From an uncultured Opitutia bacterium (GTDB taxonomy: Bacteria > Verrucomicrobiota > Verrucomicrobiia > Opitutales > UBA953), in NCBI GenBank assembly GCA_903840355.1, contig CAIMFJ010000004.1, positions 434,001-498,000 on the forward strand: a stretch of DNA of 64,000 bases, in the 5' to 3' direction. Below are positions 52,582-61,670 of this stretch, piece after piece. Both the position numbers and the translations under genes were made by a program. The notes under the pieces were generated by a model, which was given only the letters and a program-made list of their open reading frames with translations, had not been told where the DNA came from and made no database searches. Positions within the stretch are counted from its first letter, which is position 1, and every line of letters starts with the position of its first letter.

Positions 52582-53805
52582 ATGTCGCTTGAATTCTTCA
52601 ATGATTCTCCCGGTATCACCGATGTGCCCGGGTTTAAAGTCGGAGCGGTGGGCTGCGATATTCGCAACAAGGGCTTAGAGCGTTTGGACTTAGCGCTGAT
52701 TGTCGCTGAGCAGCCTTGTGCCGCCGCAGGTGTCTTTACAACGAACGATGTGAAAGCGGCCCCGGTGCGCTTTTGCCAAAAGGTTCTGCAAGAAGCGAAC
52801 GGGGTGCTGGGCATCGTGGCTAACAGCGGTAATGCCAATGCCTGCACGGCTCAGCAGGGTGATTTAGATGCTGCTACTTCGGCCAAATTAGCGGCCCAAG
52901 CCGTTGGTCAGCCGGGTGCCGCCTTCTTGGTTTGTTCGACGGGTCGGATTGGTGAGTTGCTGCCGATGGCGAAAGTGGAGCAGGGGATTAAGACGGCGGC
53001 GAGTCGTCTCTCCACCGCCGCGAGTGAAGGTCAGCGTGCCGCTGAAGCGATTTTAACTTCGGACACGCGTCCTAAGACTTGTACCGCACGTTTTACCTGG
53101 CAGGGTCAGACCGTCACGGTGGCTGGGATTGCGAAAGGTGCCGGCATGATTGAGCCCAATATGGCGACGATGTTGGCGTTTGTGTGTACGGATGCCGTGG
53201 TGTCCTCGGCCGATTTAAAAGCGGCTTTAAAGCAGGCCACCGAGCAGTCGTTTAATTGCGTGAGCGTTGATGGTGATATGTCCACGAATGATACGGTGAT
53301 CGTGTTGGCATCGGGTCGTTCCGGCGTGAAAGTGCAAGCGGGCGAGCCTGCCTTGCAGGCGCTGTTCCAAAAAGCCTTAGACCAAGTGTGTTTCGCCTTA
53401 GCCGAGAAGATTGTCGGCGATGGGGAGAAAATCACCAAGGTCGTGGCCGTGGAAATCACGGGAGCCCGTACCCGGTTGGATGCCGAGAAAGTCGCCCGCG
53501 CGATTGGCAATTCGCTCTTGGTGAAATCTTCTTGGTTTGGCGAAGATCCTAATTGGGGCCGGTTAGCGGATGCGGCGGGTTATGCCCGCGTGGGGATTGA
53601 CGAAAGTCGTCTCGATATTTCCTACGAAGATGTGCCTGCGGTGATTCAAGGCCGTCCGTTGCCCGAAAATAAGCCTCGCTGGAAACAAGTGGTGAAAGCT
53701 CGCCGCTTTGCGGTGCGCTTGAATCTGAATTTAGGTGACGCTCAGTTTCGACTCTTGGCTGCGGACCTGACGGATGGCTATGTGAACTACAACAAGAGTG
53801 AGTAA
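52582..53805 (+). CDS. argJ: Glutamate N-acetyltransferase / ornithine acetyltransferase
   Basis: A 407-residue self-cleaving enzyme that moves acetyl from N-acetylornithine to glutamate, closing the acetyl cycle. The cleavage/nucleophile threonine is about T196 in EPNMATMLAFVCTDA. GKGAGMI-type AKGAGMIEP and NCVSVDGDMSTNDTV are conserved, and the end is DLTDGYVNYNKSE. The N-terminus has ITDVPGFKVGAVGCDIRN. Whether it also uses acetyl-CoA (bifunctional) cannot be read; no argA is in the window. Confidence 0.96.
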   Translation: MSLEFFNDSPGITDVPGFKVGAVGCDIRNKGLERLDLALIVAEQPCAAAGVFTTNDVKAAPVRFCQKVLQEANGVLGIVANSGNANACTAQQGDLDAATSAKLAAQAVGQPGAAFLVCSTGRIGELLPMAKVEQGIKTAASRLSTAASEGQRAAEAILTSDTRPKTCTARFTWQGQTVTVAGIAKGAGMIEPNMATMLAFVCTDAVVSSADLKAALKQATEQSFNCVSVDGDMSTNDTVIVLASGRSGVKVQAGEPALQALFQKALDQVCFALAEKIVGDGEKITKVVAVEITGARTRLDAEKVARAIGNSLLVKSSWFGEDPNWGRLADAAGYARVGIDESRLDISYEDVPAVIQGRPLPENKPRWKQVVKARRFAVRLNLNLGDAQFRLLAADLTDGYVNYNKSE

Positions 53806-53857
53806 ACCTTGTTTTTCCGATTGTCAGACCAACCCCTCCACTCGAAACTTTTTTTAG

Positions 53858-54739
53858 ATGAGCCATCCTGCTGCGCATAAAGCCGAGGTACTTCTCGAGG
53901 CGCTTCCTTATATCCACAAGTTCCGTGGCTCCACCTTCGTGGTGAAGTATGGCGGTAGCTTTATGGATGATCCCGATCCTGCGGGCCGGGAGCGAGTGGC
54001 GACGGATATCGCTTTCCTTGCGGCGGTGGGGATTCAAGTGGTTGTGGTCCACGGCGGCGGTAAAGCCATCACGCGGGCGATGGAGAAAGCCGGGCTTAAA
54101 TCCGAGTTCCGGGCTGGCATGCGGGTGACGGACGCTGCCACCGTGAAGATTGTTGAAGAAACTTTGAACGTCGAAATCAACGAACAGATTTGCCAGTCCT
54201 TTAAAGCTCGCGGTGCTAATCCTCTCGGGATGCCAGGCAACCATGTTAACTTGTGCGAAAAACTTTTAGGCACGGATGAAAACGGTCAACCGGTTGATTT
54301 AGGTTTTGTGGGTGATATCAAGTTTGTGAAAACCAAGTTGATCAAGAAAGCCTTGGCCGATGGGTTCTTGCCCGTGGTCTCGCCGATTGCCTTGGATGCC
54401 GATGATCAGGCTTATAACACGAATGCTGATGTCGCCGCCGCGGCGGTAGCACATTCGCTTCGGGCGCGTCGCTTGATTTTCATGAGCGATGTGCCGGGCC
54501 TCTTGGCTAATCCTCAGGACCCCAGTTCCCTCATCACGACTTTAAAAGTCAGTGAAGTGGAAGATTTGAAGAAGAAGGGCGTGATTGCTGGCGGCATGAT
54601 TCCCAAGGTGGATAGTGCGGTGAAAGCGCTTAAAGAAGGGGTGCGTCGCGTGCACTTCATTGATGGACGCGTGTCCCATGCGCTTTTATTAGAAGTCTTT
54701 ACCGACCATGGTATTGGTACGGAAATTATTCACGGCTAA
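53858..54739 (+). CDS. argB: Acetylglutamate kinase
   Basis: A 293-residue amino-acid kinase, second step of arginine synthesis. [13 protein letters not shown] binds the phosphate, [14 protein letters not shown] the substrate, [14 protein letters not shown] and [19 protein letters not shown] follow, with [18 protein letters not shown] near the end. The N-terminal helix ([16 protein letters not shown]) is the type found in arginine-inhibited hexameric kinases, so feedback inhibition is likely. The stop shares one base with the argD start (TAATG). Confidence 0.96.
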   Translation: MSHPAAHKAEVLLEALPYIHKFRGSTFVVKYGGSFMDDPDPAGRERVATDIAFLAAVGIQVVVVHGGGKAITRAMEKAGLKSEFRAGMRVTDAATVKIVEETLNVEINEQICQSFKARGANPLGMPGNHVNLCEKLLGTDENGQPVDLGFVGDIKFVKTKLIKKALADGFLPVVSPIALDADDQAYNTNADVAAAAVAHSLRARRLIFMSDVPGLLANPQDPSSLITTLKVSEVEDLKKKGVIAGGMIPKVDSAVKALKEGVRRVHFIDGRVSHALLLEVFTDHGIGTEIIHG

Positions 54740-55989
54740 TGGACTCAGACCCTTCCTCGATTCCGGCTGCTCATGCGGGCTCTCCCGATGAAACGGCGGC
54801 ACTGTACGATCAGTTTGTGGGGCGAAACTACGCGTCGCCTGCGCTCACGTTAACGCACGGCGAAGGCTCGTACGTGTGGGATAGTCAAAAGCGTCGTTAC
54901 CTCGATTTTTCGACGGGGATTGCCGTGAATGCCTTGGGCCATGCTCACCCGCATTGGGTGCGGCGTGTCAGTGAGCAAGCGGCCAAACTGACTCACGTTA
55001 GTAACCTTTACCGGAACGAACCCCAGGGTCGTCTGGCGGCTGCTTTGGCCGGTCACGCTGGTCCTGGTCGAGTGATTTTCTGCAATAGCGGAGCGGAAGC
55101 GAACGAGAGTTTGCTGAAGTTAGCTCGTTTACACGGCTTGCGGAAATCTGGCACCGAGGGTGCATGTATTGGCGTTGTCGTCGCTGAGAAAGCTTTTCAC
55201 GGCCGGACTTTTGGCGGCATGTCCGCCACGCCTCAGGAAAAGATTCAAAAAGGTTTTCGGCCTTTGCTTTCGGGTTTTACCGCCGCCCCGTTGAATGATT
55301 TAGCGGCGTGGGATCGGGCGATGGATGCGAAGACCACCGCCGCGGTACTCGTGGAAACGATTCAAGGTGAGGGTGGGGTGAATCCTGCGACGCCCGAATT
55401 CTTAATCGGCCTCGAGAAACTATGTCGTGAACGGAACATCCTGTTCATGATTGATGAAATCCAATGTGGGATTGGGCGGACAGGAAAGTTTTACGCCTTT
55501 GAGTACGCCGGGGTTCACCCGGATGCGATTGCGATGGCGAAAGGTTTGGGCGGCGGTTTCCCGATGGGGGCTATTTGGATGTCCGCGCCGCATGCAGAGC
55601 TTTTCCAAGCCGGATCGCATGGCACGACTTTTGGTGGGGGCGCTTTAGCCGCCACGGCCGCCTTGGCGGTTTTAGAAGTGATCGAACAAGAAAAACTTTT
55701 GGCACGGGTGACTGCCCAGACGCCCGCTTGGCATCAAGCCCTCCGTCAACTCGTCACGCTCCGTCCTGACCTCGTGCAGGAAATTCGGGGTATGGGTTAT
55801 ATGACTGGGGTGATTCTGAAAGTGGACTCTGTGCCTGTTGTTGCTGCTTTGCGTGAAGCTGGCTTATTGGCTGTACCCGCGGGCGGGATTGCGGTCCGGC
55901 TTTTACCGCCTTTGACGGCCTCGGTGAAGGAATTAGACGAATCGGTGGCGATTCTGCGTCAGGTCTTGGCAGGTTGGAAGGTGGCTTAA
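54739..55989 (+). CDS. argD: Acetylornithine aminotransferase
   Basis: A 416-residue class III PLP aminotransferase. FCNSGAEANESLLKLAR binds PLP phosphate; MIDEIQCGIGRTGKFYAFEY carries the PLP Asp; the Schiff-base lysine is in AIAMAKGLGGGFPMGA; HGTTFGGGALA follows. About 25 extra N-terminal residues precede YASPALTLTHGEG. It is coupled to argB through TAATG. In bacteria such enzymes can also serve lysine synthesis (succinyl-DAP), which may apply here. Confidence 0.95.
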   Translation: MDSDPSSIPAAHAGSPDETAALYDQFVGRNYASPALTLTHGEGSYVWDSQKRRYLDFSTGIAVNALGHAHPHWVRRVSEQAAKLTHVSNLYRNEPQGRLAAALAGHAGPGRVIFCNSGAEANESLLKLARLHGLRKSGTEGACIGVVVAEKAFHGRTFGGMSATPQEKIQKGFRPLLSGFTAAPLNDLAAWDRAMDAKTTAAVLVETIQGEGGVNPATPEFLIGLEKLCRERNILFMIDEIQCGIGRTGKFYAFEYAGVHPDAIAMAKGLGGGFPMGAIWMSAPHAELFQAGSHGTTFGGGALAATAALAVLEVIEQEKLLARVTAQTPAWHQALRQLVTLRPDLVQEIRGMGYMTGVILKVDSVPVVAALREAGLLAVPAGGIAVRLLPPLTASVKELDESVAILRQVLAGWKVA

Positions 55990-56057
55990 TTCCTTTTCAA
56001 CCCTGATTTTCCGCTGTCCAAACGGCTTTTCATTCCTTACCTTCGACCTTTATCGCG

Positions 56058-56999
56058 ATGCGTCACTTCTTAAAGGAGACGGACTTAAGTTTAGTTGAAA
56101 CGGCCCAAGTTTTTGCGGCAGCAGCAGCGCTGAAGGCCGGTCGTGGTAAAGCAACGACGCCGGCGTTGGCGCAGCAGTCGTGGGGCTTGATGTTCTTTAA
56201 GAAGAGCACGCGCACGCGCGTTTCTTTCCAGGTCGGCGTGCACGAGTTGGGTGGCCAGCCTGTGATGTTGAACGCTGAAGATTTGCAGTTAACGCGGGGC
56301 GAAACCGTCGAAGACACCGCCCGCGTTCTCTCGCGTTACTTGCATGGCATGGTGATTCGTTGTCACGAGCATCAACTCTTGGTTGATTTTGCTCGTTGTG
56401 GCTCGATGCCCATCGTCAATGCCTTATCGGACTTTTTACACCCCTGTCAGTTCATGACGGACGTGTTTACCTTGGCGGAGCGTTTTGCTCCAGGTCATCC
56501 TGAAAAGTATGTTGAATCGTTGCGTGGTCGGAAGTTCGCCTTTTTGGGCGATACTGCCTGCAACATGGCCAACTCTTACATCTTGGGCGGTGCCGCCCTC
56601 GGGATTGAAATCGCTTTGGCAGGTCCAGCGGGCTTTGAGCCCACGGCGGAGATTAAAGCCCAACTCCAACGCGATGGCTTGAAACCGACTTACACTTTTA
56701 CCACGGATCCAGCGGAGGCCGTGCGTGGTGCGGACATGGTCTATACCGATGTTTGGGTGAGTATGGGGATGGAGGCCGAGAAGGCCGCCCGCCTCCAGAT
56801 TATGCAACCTTACCAAGTGAGCCGTGCGCTCATGGCCTTAGCTAAGCCCTCCGCTTATTTCATGCACTGCTTGCCCGCTCACCCCGGCGAGGAAGTCACC
56901 GCCGAGGTCTTAGCCAGTCCGCAGAGCATTATCTTCGACCAAGCGGAAAATCGGTTGCACGTGCAAAAAGCATTGCTCGCATTTCTCGCCCCCGCCTAA
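56058..56999 (+). CDS. argF: Ornithine carbamoyltransferase
   Basis: A 313-residue transferase joining carbamoyl phosphate and ornithine. Carbamoyl phosphate motif FFKKSTRTRVSFQVGVHELG; HPCQFMTD; ornithine-side DVWVSMGMEAE; and the active-site MHCLPAHPGEEVT, where the usual HRG is HPG. N-acetyl- or N-succinylornithine transcarbamylase is less likely, given ArgJ recycling in the same cluster and the HCLP motif. The gene lies 68 bases after argD, still in the operon. Confidence 0.93.
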   Translation: MRHFLKETDLSLVETAQVFAAAAALKAGRGKATTPALAQQSWGLMFFKKSTRTRVSFQVGVHELGGQPVMLNAEDLQLTRGETVEDTARVLSRYLHGMVIRCHEHQLLVDFARCGSMPIVNALSDFLHPCQFMTDVFTLAERFAPGHPEKYVESLRGRKFAFLGDTACNMANSYILGGAALGIEIALAGPAGFEPTAEIKAQLQRDGLKPTYTFTTDPAEAVRGADMVYTDVWVSMGMEAEKAARLQIMQPYQVSRALMALAKPSAYFMHCLPAHPGEEVTAEVLASPQSIIFDQAENRLHVQKALLAFLAPA

Positions 57000-57020
57000 T
57001 TGCTAATTCCTATTATTGAT

Positions 57021-58277
57021 ATGAGTAAGCCTAAAAAAATCGTCTTAGCCTATTCTGGCGGCCTCGACACCTCCGTGCTCCTTTCCTGGATTAAGGAAAA
57101 GCACCAAGCCGAGATGATCGCTTTTTGTGCCGACATCGGCCAAGAAGAAGAATTGAAGGGCTTAAAACAGAAAGCCTTTAAGACCGGCGCTTCGAAGTTG
57201 TACGTCGACAACTTGCAGGCCGAGTTCGCCCGCGACTTCATTTTCCCGATGATGCAAGCGGGGGCCATTTACGAAGGTCAGTACTACCTCGGCACCTCGA
57301 TTGCTCGTCCGCTGATTGCGAAGCGCATGGTGGAAATCGCGCGTCGCGAAGGGGCGACGGCGATCGCTCACGGGGCGACCGGGAAGGGCAATGACCAAGT
57401 GCGTTTTGAGCTCACCTGTGCGGCCTTGGCTCCGGATTTAGAAATCATCGCACCCTGGCGCAATGAAGCGTTCCGCAATGACTTCCCAGGTCGGGCGGAA
57501 ATGATTGCCTACTGCGCCGAGCATAAGATTCCGGTGCAAGCCAGCGCGAAGAAGCCCTATTCTTCCGACCGCAATCTTTTACACATCTCTTATGAAGCTG
57601 GTATTTTAGAAGATCCTTGGATGGATGCGTTCGCCCCTGCCAATAAGAGCATGTTCAAACTCTCGGTGTCTCCTGAAGACGCCCCGAACAAGCCCGAGTA
57701 TGTGGAATTAGAATTCCGCCAAGGTGACTGCGTCGCCGTTAACGGTAAGAAGCTCGACCCCTTGGGCGTCATGCTTACCTTGAATAAACTCGGCGGTCGT
57801 CACGGCGTGGGCCGCGTCGACATGGTGGAAAATCGTTTCGTCGGGATGAAGAGCCGTGGTGTTTATGAAACGCCCGGTGGCACGATTTTACACTTCGCGC
57901 ACCGTCAAATTGAGTCCCTGACGATGGATCGTGAAGTGATGCACTTGCGCGATTCGTTGGTGCCTCGTTATGCGACCCTCGTTTACAATGGATTCTGGTA
58001 TGCCCCTGAGCGCTTGGCCTTGCAGTCTTTGATCACTGAGTCGCAGCGCAATGTCACGGGTACGGTGCGTGTGAAGCTGTACAAGGGTGCGGTCTATGTG
58101 GCTGGTCGGAAGAGCCCTCGTTCGCTCTACAATCCCCATATCGCGACGATGGAAGCCGACCCCACCAAGGCTTACAATCAGGACGATGCTACCGGCTTCA
58201 TTCGCCTCAACGGTTTGCGCCTGCGCGTGAACTCGAAGGTCAACGGTGTTGCCAACCTGAGCAAGACCGCCCGCTAA
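57021..58277 (+). CDS. argG: Argininosuccinate synthase
   Basis: A 418-residue enzyme joining citrulline and aspartate with ATP. The PP-loop is [37 protein letters not shown] and [16 protein letters not shown] bind aspartate and citrulline; the tetramer-arm block [20 protein letters not shown]-type ([14 protein letters not shown]) is present. The frame is open from a TTG at 57000, but ATG 57021 ([14 protein letters not shown]) is the family start. argH, the last enzyme, is not here. A strong terminator follows. Confidence 0.96.
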   Translation: MSKPKKIVLAYSGGLDTSVLLSWIKEKHQAEMIAFCADIGQEEELKGLKQKAFKTGASKLYVDNLQAEFARDFIFPMMQAGAIYEGQYYLGTSIARPLIAKRMVEIARREGATAIAHGATGKGNDQVRFELTCAALAPDLEIIAPWRNEAFRNDFPGRAEMIAYCAEHKIPVQASAKKPYSSDRNLLHISYEAGILEDPWMDAFAPANKSMFKLSVSPEDAPNKPEYVELEFRQGDCVAVNGKKLDPLGVMLTLNKLGGRHGVGRVDMVENRFVGMKSRGVYETPGGTILHFAHRQIESLTMDREVMHLRDSLVPRYATLVYNGFWYAPERLALQSLITESQRNVTGTVRVKLYKGAVYVAGRKSPRSLYNPHIATMEADPTKAYNQDDATGFIRLNGLRLRVNSKVNGVANLSKTAR

Positions 58278-58301
58278 ACATCACGGTCTCGGTCAAATTA
58301 A

Positions 58302-58328
58302 AAGGCGTCCCTGAGGGACGCCTTTTTT
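58302..58328 (+). terminator. Intrinsic terminator of the arg operon
   Basis: AAGGCGTCCC with GGGACGCCTT, loop TGA, then TTTTTTG. It lies 24 bases after argG and just before the convergent tRNA-Cys. Confidence 0.94.
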
Positions 58329-58340
58329 GTTAAGTAAATT

Positions 58341-58415
58341 TGGAGGCGCGGGTCGGAATTGAACCGACGCATGGGGCTTTTGCAGAGCCCGGCCTTACCA
58401 CTTGGCTACCGCGCC
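58341..58415 (-). tRNA. tRNA-Cys (GCA)
   Basis: Cloverleaf on the minus strand: acceptor GGCGCGG with CCGCGCC, D-arm with AGCCAAGTGGTAAGGC, anticodon loop CTGCAAA with GCA, T-arm GTCGGTTCAATTCCGAC, discriminator T (U73) typical of tRNA-Cys, and encoded CCA at 58341-58343. Confidence 0.97.
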
Positions 58416-58513
58416 TTAAGACCAACGAGGCTTCAAGATGCGGGCTCGGGACGACCTTTCAAGGGTTTTATGCGAGGGCTTTCCTTTCGGCGATAAAGTG
58501 TTACTTTCACGTT

Positions 58514-59005
58514 ATGCCTGCCACACCTCCTTTCCGGATTGGTCTTGGATATGACATTCACCCTTTGGTGGCGGGGCGGGCGTGTATCTTAGGCGGGGTG
58601 CCGATTCCGTCGGAGGTTGGTCCGCAGGGGCATTCCGATGCGGATGTGCTTTTGCATGCCGTGGCGGATGCGATTTTTGGTGCGGCAGGTTTGCCAGATA
58701 TCGGTCATTATTTTCCGAATAATGATCCCGCCTGTAAGGGCATGAATTCAGCCTTAATTGTCCAAAAAGCGGTTGCTGAAGTCGCTAAGTTGGGATGGCA
58801 GGTAGGTAATGTTGATGTCGTGCTCATCGGGGAGAAACCGAAGATCATGGCGCATGTGGTCGCCATCCGCACCTCGGTCGCTAGTTTGCTCCAGGTTGAC
58901 CCCGCCCAGGTGGGCATAAAGGCGACCACCAATGAGGGGATGGACTCGGTGGGGGCCGGCAAAGCCCTCGTAGTTCAGGCAGTTTGCCTACTTTTTAGGG
59001 CCTAA
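58514..59005 (+). CDS. ispF: 2-C-methyl-D-erythritol 2,4-cyclodiphosphate synthase
   Basis: A 163-residue trimeric enzyme of the MEP isoprenoid pathway. RIGLGYDIHPL carries the metal-binding Asp and His; GHSDADVLLHAVADAIFGAAGLPDIGHYFP completes the zinc site; IGEKPKI and IKATTNEGMDSVGAG follow. The frame is open upstream through the antisense of the tRNA-Cys; the ATG at 58514 (MPATPPFRIGLG) is the real start. ispD is not adjacent. Confidence 0.96.
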   Translation: MPATPPFRIGLGYDIHPLVAGRACILGGVPIPSEVGPQGHSDADVLLHAVADAIFGAAGLPDIGHYFPNNDPACKGMNSALIVQKAVAEVAKLGWQVGNVDVVLIGEKPKIMAHVVAIRTSVASLLQVDPAQVGIKATTNEGMDSVGAGKALVVQAVCLLFRA

Positions 59006-59097
59006 GGCAGGTTTTTAGGGGGCAGACCCCTTTCGCACTTGTCAAATCGAGGTAAAAAACCAAGTCTTAACGACCCTTTACTTTCAAAGGTACCTTT

Positions 59098-59532
59098 ATG
59101 GAAAAGACCCTCATCATCTTAAAGCCTGACTGCATGGAGCGCCGTTTGTGCGGCACTGTCTTGGCACGCTTTGAGGCCGCGGGTTTTGATATCGTGGCCT
59201 GTAAACTCACCCAACTCACCCCTGCTCAGTTGCGTGAACACTACGCTCACATTGCCGATAAGCCTTTTTATCCAGAAATTGAGAACTTTATGGCCTCCCG
59301 CCCCGTGATCGTGGCGGTACTTTCCGGTCAGGATGTTATTTCAAAGGTCCGTGAATTGCTCGGACCTACTAATTCTAAGTTGGCACCAAAGGGCACCATT
59401 CGGGGCGATTTCGGCACCGAAATGATGCGCAATGTTTGCCACGCCTCGGACAGTCCTGCGGCTGCAGCGGTTGAGGTGCGACGTTTCTTTGGAGTTCATG
59501 AAGCCTTAGCTCTCGAAGCTAATCGCGTCTAA
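59098..59532 (+). CDS. ndk: Nucleoside diphosphate kinase
   Basis: A 144-residue enzyme equilibrating NTP pools. EKTLIILKPDCMERRLCG opens the fold. The phosphohistidine is H115 in RNVCHASDSP, where the common HGSDS is HASDS. GPTNSKLAPKGTIRGDFG is the nucleotide-binding Kpn-type loop. Full family length. AAAGGTACCTTT before the ATG is only a weak Shine-Dalgarno. It is monocistronic, ended by a bidirectional hairpin. Confidence 0.96.
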   Translation: MEKTLIILKPDCMERRLCGTVLARFEAAGFDIVACKLTQLTPAQLREHYAHIADKPFYPEIENFMASRPVIVAVLSGQDVISKVRELLGPTNSKLAPKGTIRGDFGTEMMRNVCHASDSPAAAAVEVRRFFGVHEALALEANRV

Positions 59533-59555
59533 AACCCTGAAGCATAGCACCCCAA

Positions 59556-59593
59556 CAAGCCCTGCTGCGATACAGCAGGGCTTGTCCTTCTTT
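59556..59593. terminator. Bidirectional hairpin between convergent ndk and the DUF4337 gene
   Basis: CAAGCCCTGCT (59556-59566) with AGCAGGGCTTG (59574-59584), loop GCGATAC, an 11-base perfect stem. TCCTTCTTT follows on the plus strand; on the minus strand TTGG follows, so it suits ndk better. Confidence 0.8.
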
Positions 59594-60209
59594 ACTTGGA
59601 GGGTTGAGCCGGAGCGGCGGCCGTCTTGGTCACGTCGACTTTGGGTGCGGGCGGGGTGAAGTCGGGGTAGAAGGCCCAAGCGTAGGAGAGGTAGCCGATG
59701 CCTACCGACCCAGCAATCAGACCGATAATCCAGAAGGATTTCTTCTTCATTAAAGCCGAAATCGCGGAGAGCATGATGGCAATTTGCAGGAACATGATGG
59801 CTAGGCCAAAATAACCGCCACGAGCCTGATTATAGCTGGTTTCGGCATCGAGGCGTTCGGCATCTTTACGGATTTCCGCTTTTTCTTTTTCGTAACGGAT
59901 GATTTCGGATTCCGCTTTCTTCATCGCCGCAGTGGCGACGCTTTTCGCTTCAGGATTAGGCGTCGCGGCTTCGATGGTGGTGATGATGGCGAGTTCCGTT
60001 TCGCGCGAGGTTTCTTTCAAACTCTTGGCTTGGTAGTAGGCCCATTTGTTGGCCGCATTGACGGTCGCGAGTTGCGTCTTGGTGGAGAACGATCCGCCTT
60101 TCAAGGTCGAGAACGCCGCACACACGGCGAGGATGGTGGTCGAGAGGGCGACCCACTTCGTCCAAGCGTCAGCGGCGGGGGCGGTTTCCGTTTTCTTAGT
60201 TTCGCTCAT
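59592..60209 (-). CDS. DUF4337 membrane protein
   Basis: A 205-residue protein with DUF4337 features. An N-terminal helix (about 17-35, WVALSTTILAVCAAFSTL) is followed by the conserved NAANKWAYYQAKSLKE, a charged helical region to about 130, then two membrane helices (GGYFGLAIMFLQIAIMLSAISAL and FWIIGLIAGSVGIGYLSYAW). The tail is Pro/Ala-rich. Function is unknown in the family. The ATG at 60209 (MSETKKTETAPA) is preferred; an ATG-containing frame extends 17 codons upstream. Confidence 0.8.
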   Translation of the reverse strand: MSETKKTETAPAADAWTKWVALSTTILAVCAAFSTLKGGSFSTKTQLATVNAANKWAYYQAKSLKETSRETELAIITTIEAATPNPEAKSVATAAMKKAESEIIRYEKEKAEIRKDAERLDAETSYNQARGGYFGLAIMFLQIAIMLSAISALMKKKSFWIIGLIAGSVGIGYLSYAWAFYPDFTPPAPKVDVTKTAAAPAQPSK

Positions 60210-60348
60210 AGGATAAAAGGACTTCTTTTGAGGGGATTTTAGGTTTTTCATCAACCACAATTTAGAGAGATTTTAATAGAAGGTTAGTGGGGTGGAGGTG
60301 ATTTCTCACCTTGCCAGAGGGCAGGGAGGCGAGGCAATCTGTCGGGGT

Positions 60349-61617
60349 ATGTTGGATGCAAAATTTTTGCGTGATCATGTCGACCTCGTTCGCCGTGGTT
60401 TAGCCCGAAAGAAATTTTCGGTGAATATCGATGCCGTCTTGGCGGCCGATGAAGCCCGTCGCCATGCCGTGGCTGAATTCGAAGTCGCCCGGTCCGCCCA
60501 AAACGCCGCCAACAAAGAGATGGCCGCGATGCCCAAGGGAACTCCGGAGTTTCAAGCCAAGGTTTTGGCGATGAAGACCGCTTCAGCCCAAGTCAAAGAA
60601 TTGGAGAAGAAGGTCGCGGAAGCCGAAGAACAATGGAAGGTGGCCGCTTTAACGTTGCCCAATGTGCCCCATGATTCCGTGCCCGAAGGTCGCACTGAGG
60701 CCGATAATCAAGTGGTGCTGACGTGGGGTGATGAAGCTACATTGGTTTCCAGTGCCGCGAAACCGCACTGGGATATTCCTTGGTTTAGCAAAGCGATTGA
60801 TTTTGAACGGGGCGTGAAAGTGACGGGCGCAGGTTTTCCGTTCTATGTGGGTGACATGGCTCGTTTAGTGCGGGCTCTCATCCAATACTTTTTAGAAGAA
60901 GCTGGCTCCGCGGGGTACACCGAAGTGCATGCTCCTTTACTCGTGAACGCGGCCAGTGCGACGGCTACGGGACAGTTACCCGATAAGGAAGGGCAAATGT
61001 ATCATACACCCACGGATGATTTTTATTTAATTCCGACGGCTGAAGTGCCCGTGACGAATTATTTTCGCGACGAGATTATCGACGAGGCGGCTTTGCCCGT
61101 AAAGCGTTGCGGGTACACGCCCTGCTTTCGCCGCGAGGCTGGTAGTTGGGGGGCTCACGTCCGCGGGCTGAATCGCTTGCACCAATTTGATAAGGTGGAG
61201 CTGGTTAAATGGGTTCACCCGGATCAGTCCTTTGCGGAATTGGAACTGTTGCGCGGCGATGCCGAGCGACTTTTGCAGAAGCTTAATTTGCCTTACCGCG
61301 TCTTGCTGATTTGTGCTGGCGACATCGGCTTTGCCCATAGCAAGCAATACGATTTAGAAGTCTGGGCCGGCGGCCAAAAGCGTTGGTTAGAAGTTTCAAG
61401 CTGTTCGAACTTTACCGACTTCCAGGCTCGTCGTGCTGGCATTCGTTTCCGTCCGAAAGACGGTAAGCCCGAGTATGTTCACACGCTGAATGGTTCGGGC
61501 TTGGGTTTACCCCGTGTCTTGGCTGCTATTTTAGAAAACAATTTACAGCCTGATGGCACGGTGCGGATTCCCGAAGTACTGCGTCGCTGGTACGGTAAGG
61601 AAACCCTGTCCCTTTGA
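60349..61617 (+). CDS. serS: Seryl-tRNA synthetase
   Basis: A 422-residue class II synthetase. Residues 1 to about 105 form the N-terminal coiled-coil arm that grips the long variable arm of tRNA-Ser. Motif 2 is PCFRREAGSWGAHVRGLNRLHQFDKVE (read as CFRREAG and HQFDKVE), and motif 3 is NGSGLGLPRVLAAILENN. SSCSNFTDFQARR is the family block before motif 3. The frame extends to a GTG at 60292, but ATG 60349 (MLDAKFLRDHVDLVRRG) is the family start. Confidence 0.96.
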   Translation: MLDAKFLRDHVDLVRRGLARKKFSVNIDAVLAADEARRHAVAEFEVARSAQNAANKEMAAMPKGTPEFQAKVLAMKTASAQVKELEKKVAEAEEQWKVAALTLPNVPHDSVPEGRTEADNQVVLTWGDEATLVSSAAKPHWDIPWFSKAIDFERGVKVTGAGFPFYVGDMARLVRALIQYFLEEAGSAGYTEVHAPLLVNAASATATGQLPDKEGQMYHTPTDDFYLIPTAEVPVTNYFRDEIIDEAALPVKRCGYTPCFRREAGSWGAHVRGLNRLHQFDKVELVKWVHPDQSFAELELLRGDAERLLQKLNLPYRVLLICAGDIGFAHSKQYDLEVWAGGQKRWLEVSSCSNFTDFQARRAGIRFRPKDGKPEYVHTLNGSGLGLPRVLAAILENNLQPDGTVRIPEVLRRWYGKETLSL

Positions 61618-61670
61618 TTTTGCGCCTCCTTGAGGGTTGGCAGCAGGCTAAGAGGGCCTAGATTAACCTG

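Noticed and set aside
58340-58513. N-terminal extension of IspF across the tRNA-Cys region (MEARVGIEPTHGAFAEPG)
   Set aside because: This is the antisense translation of tRNA-Cys, a known annotation artefact; the ATG at 58514 gives the family start.
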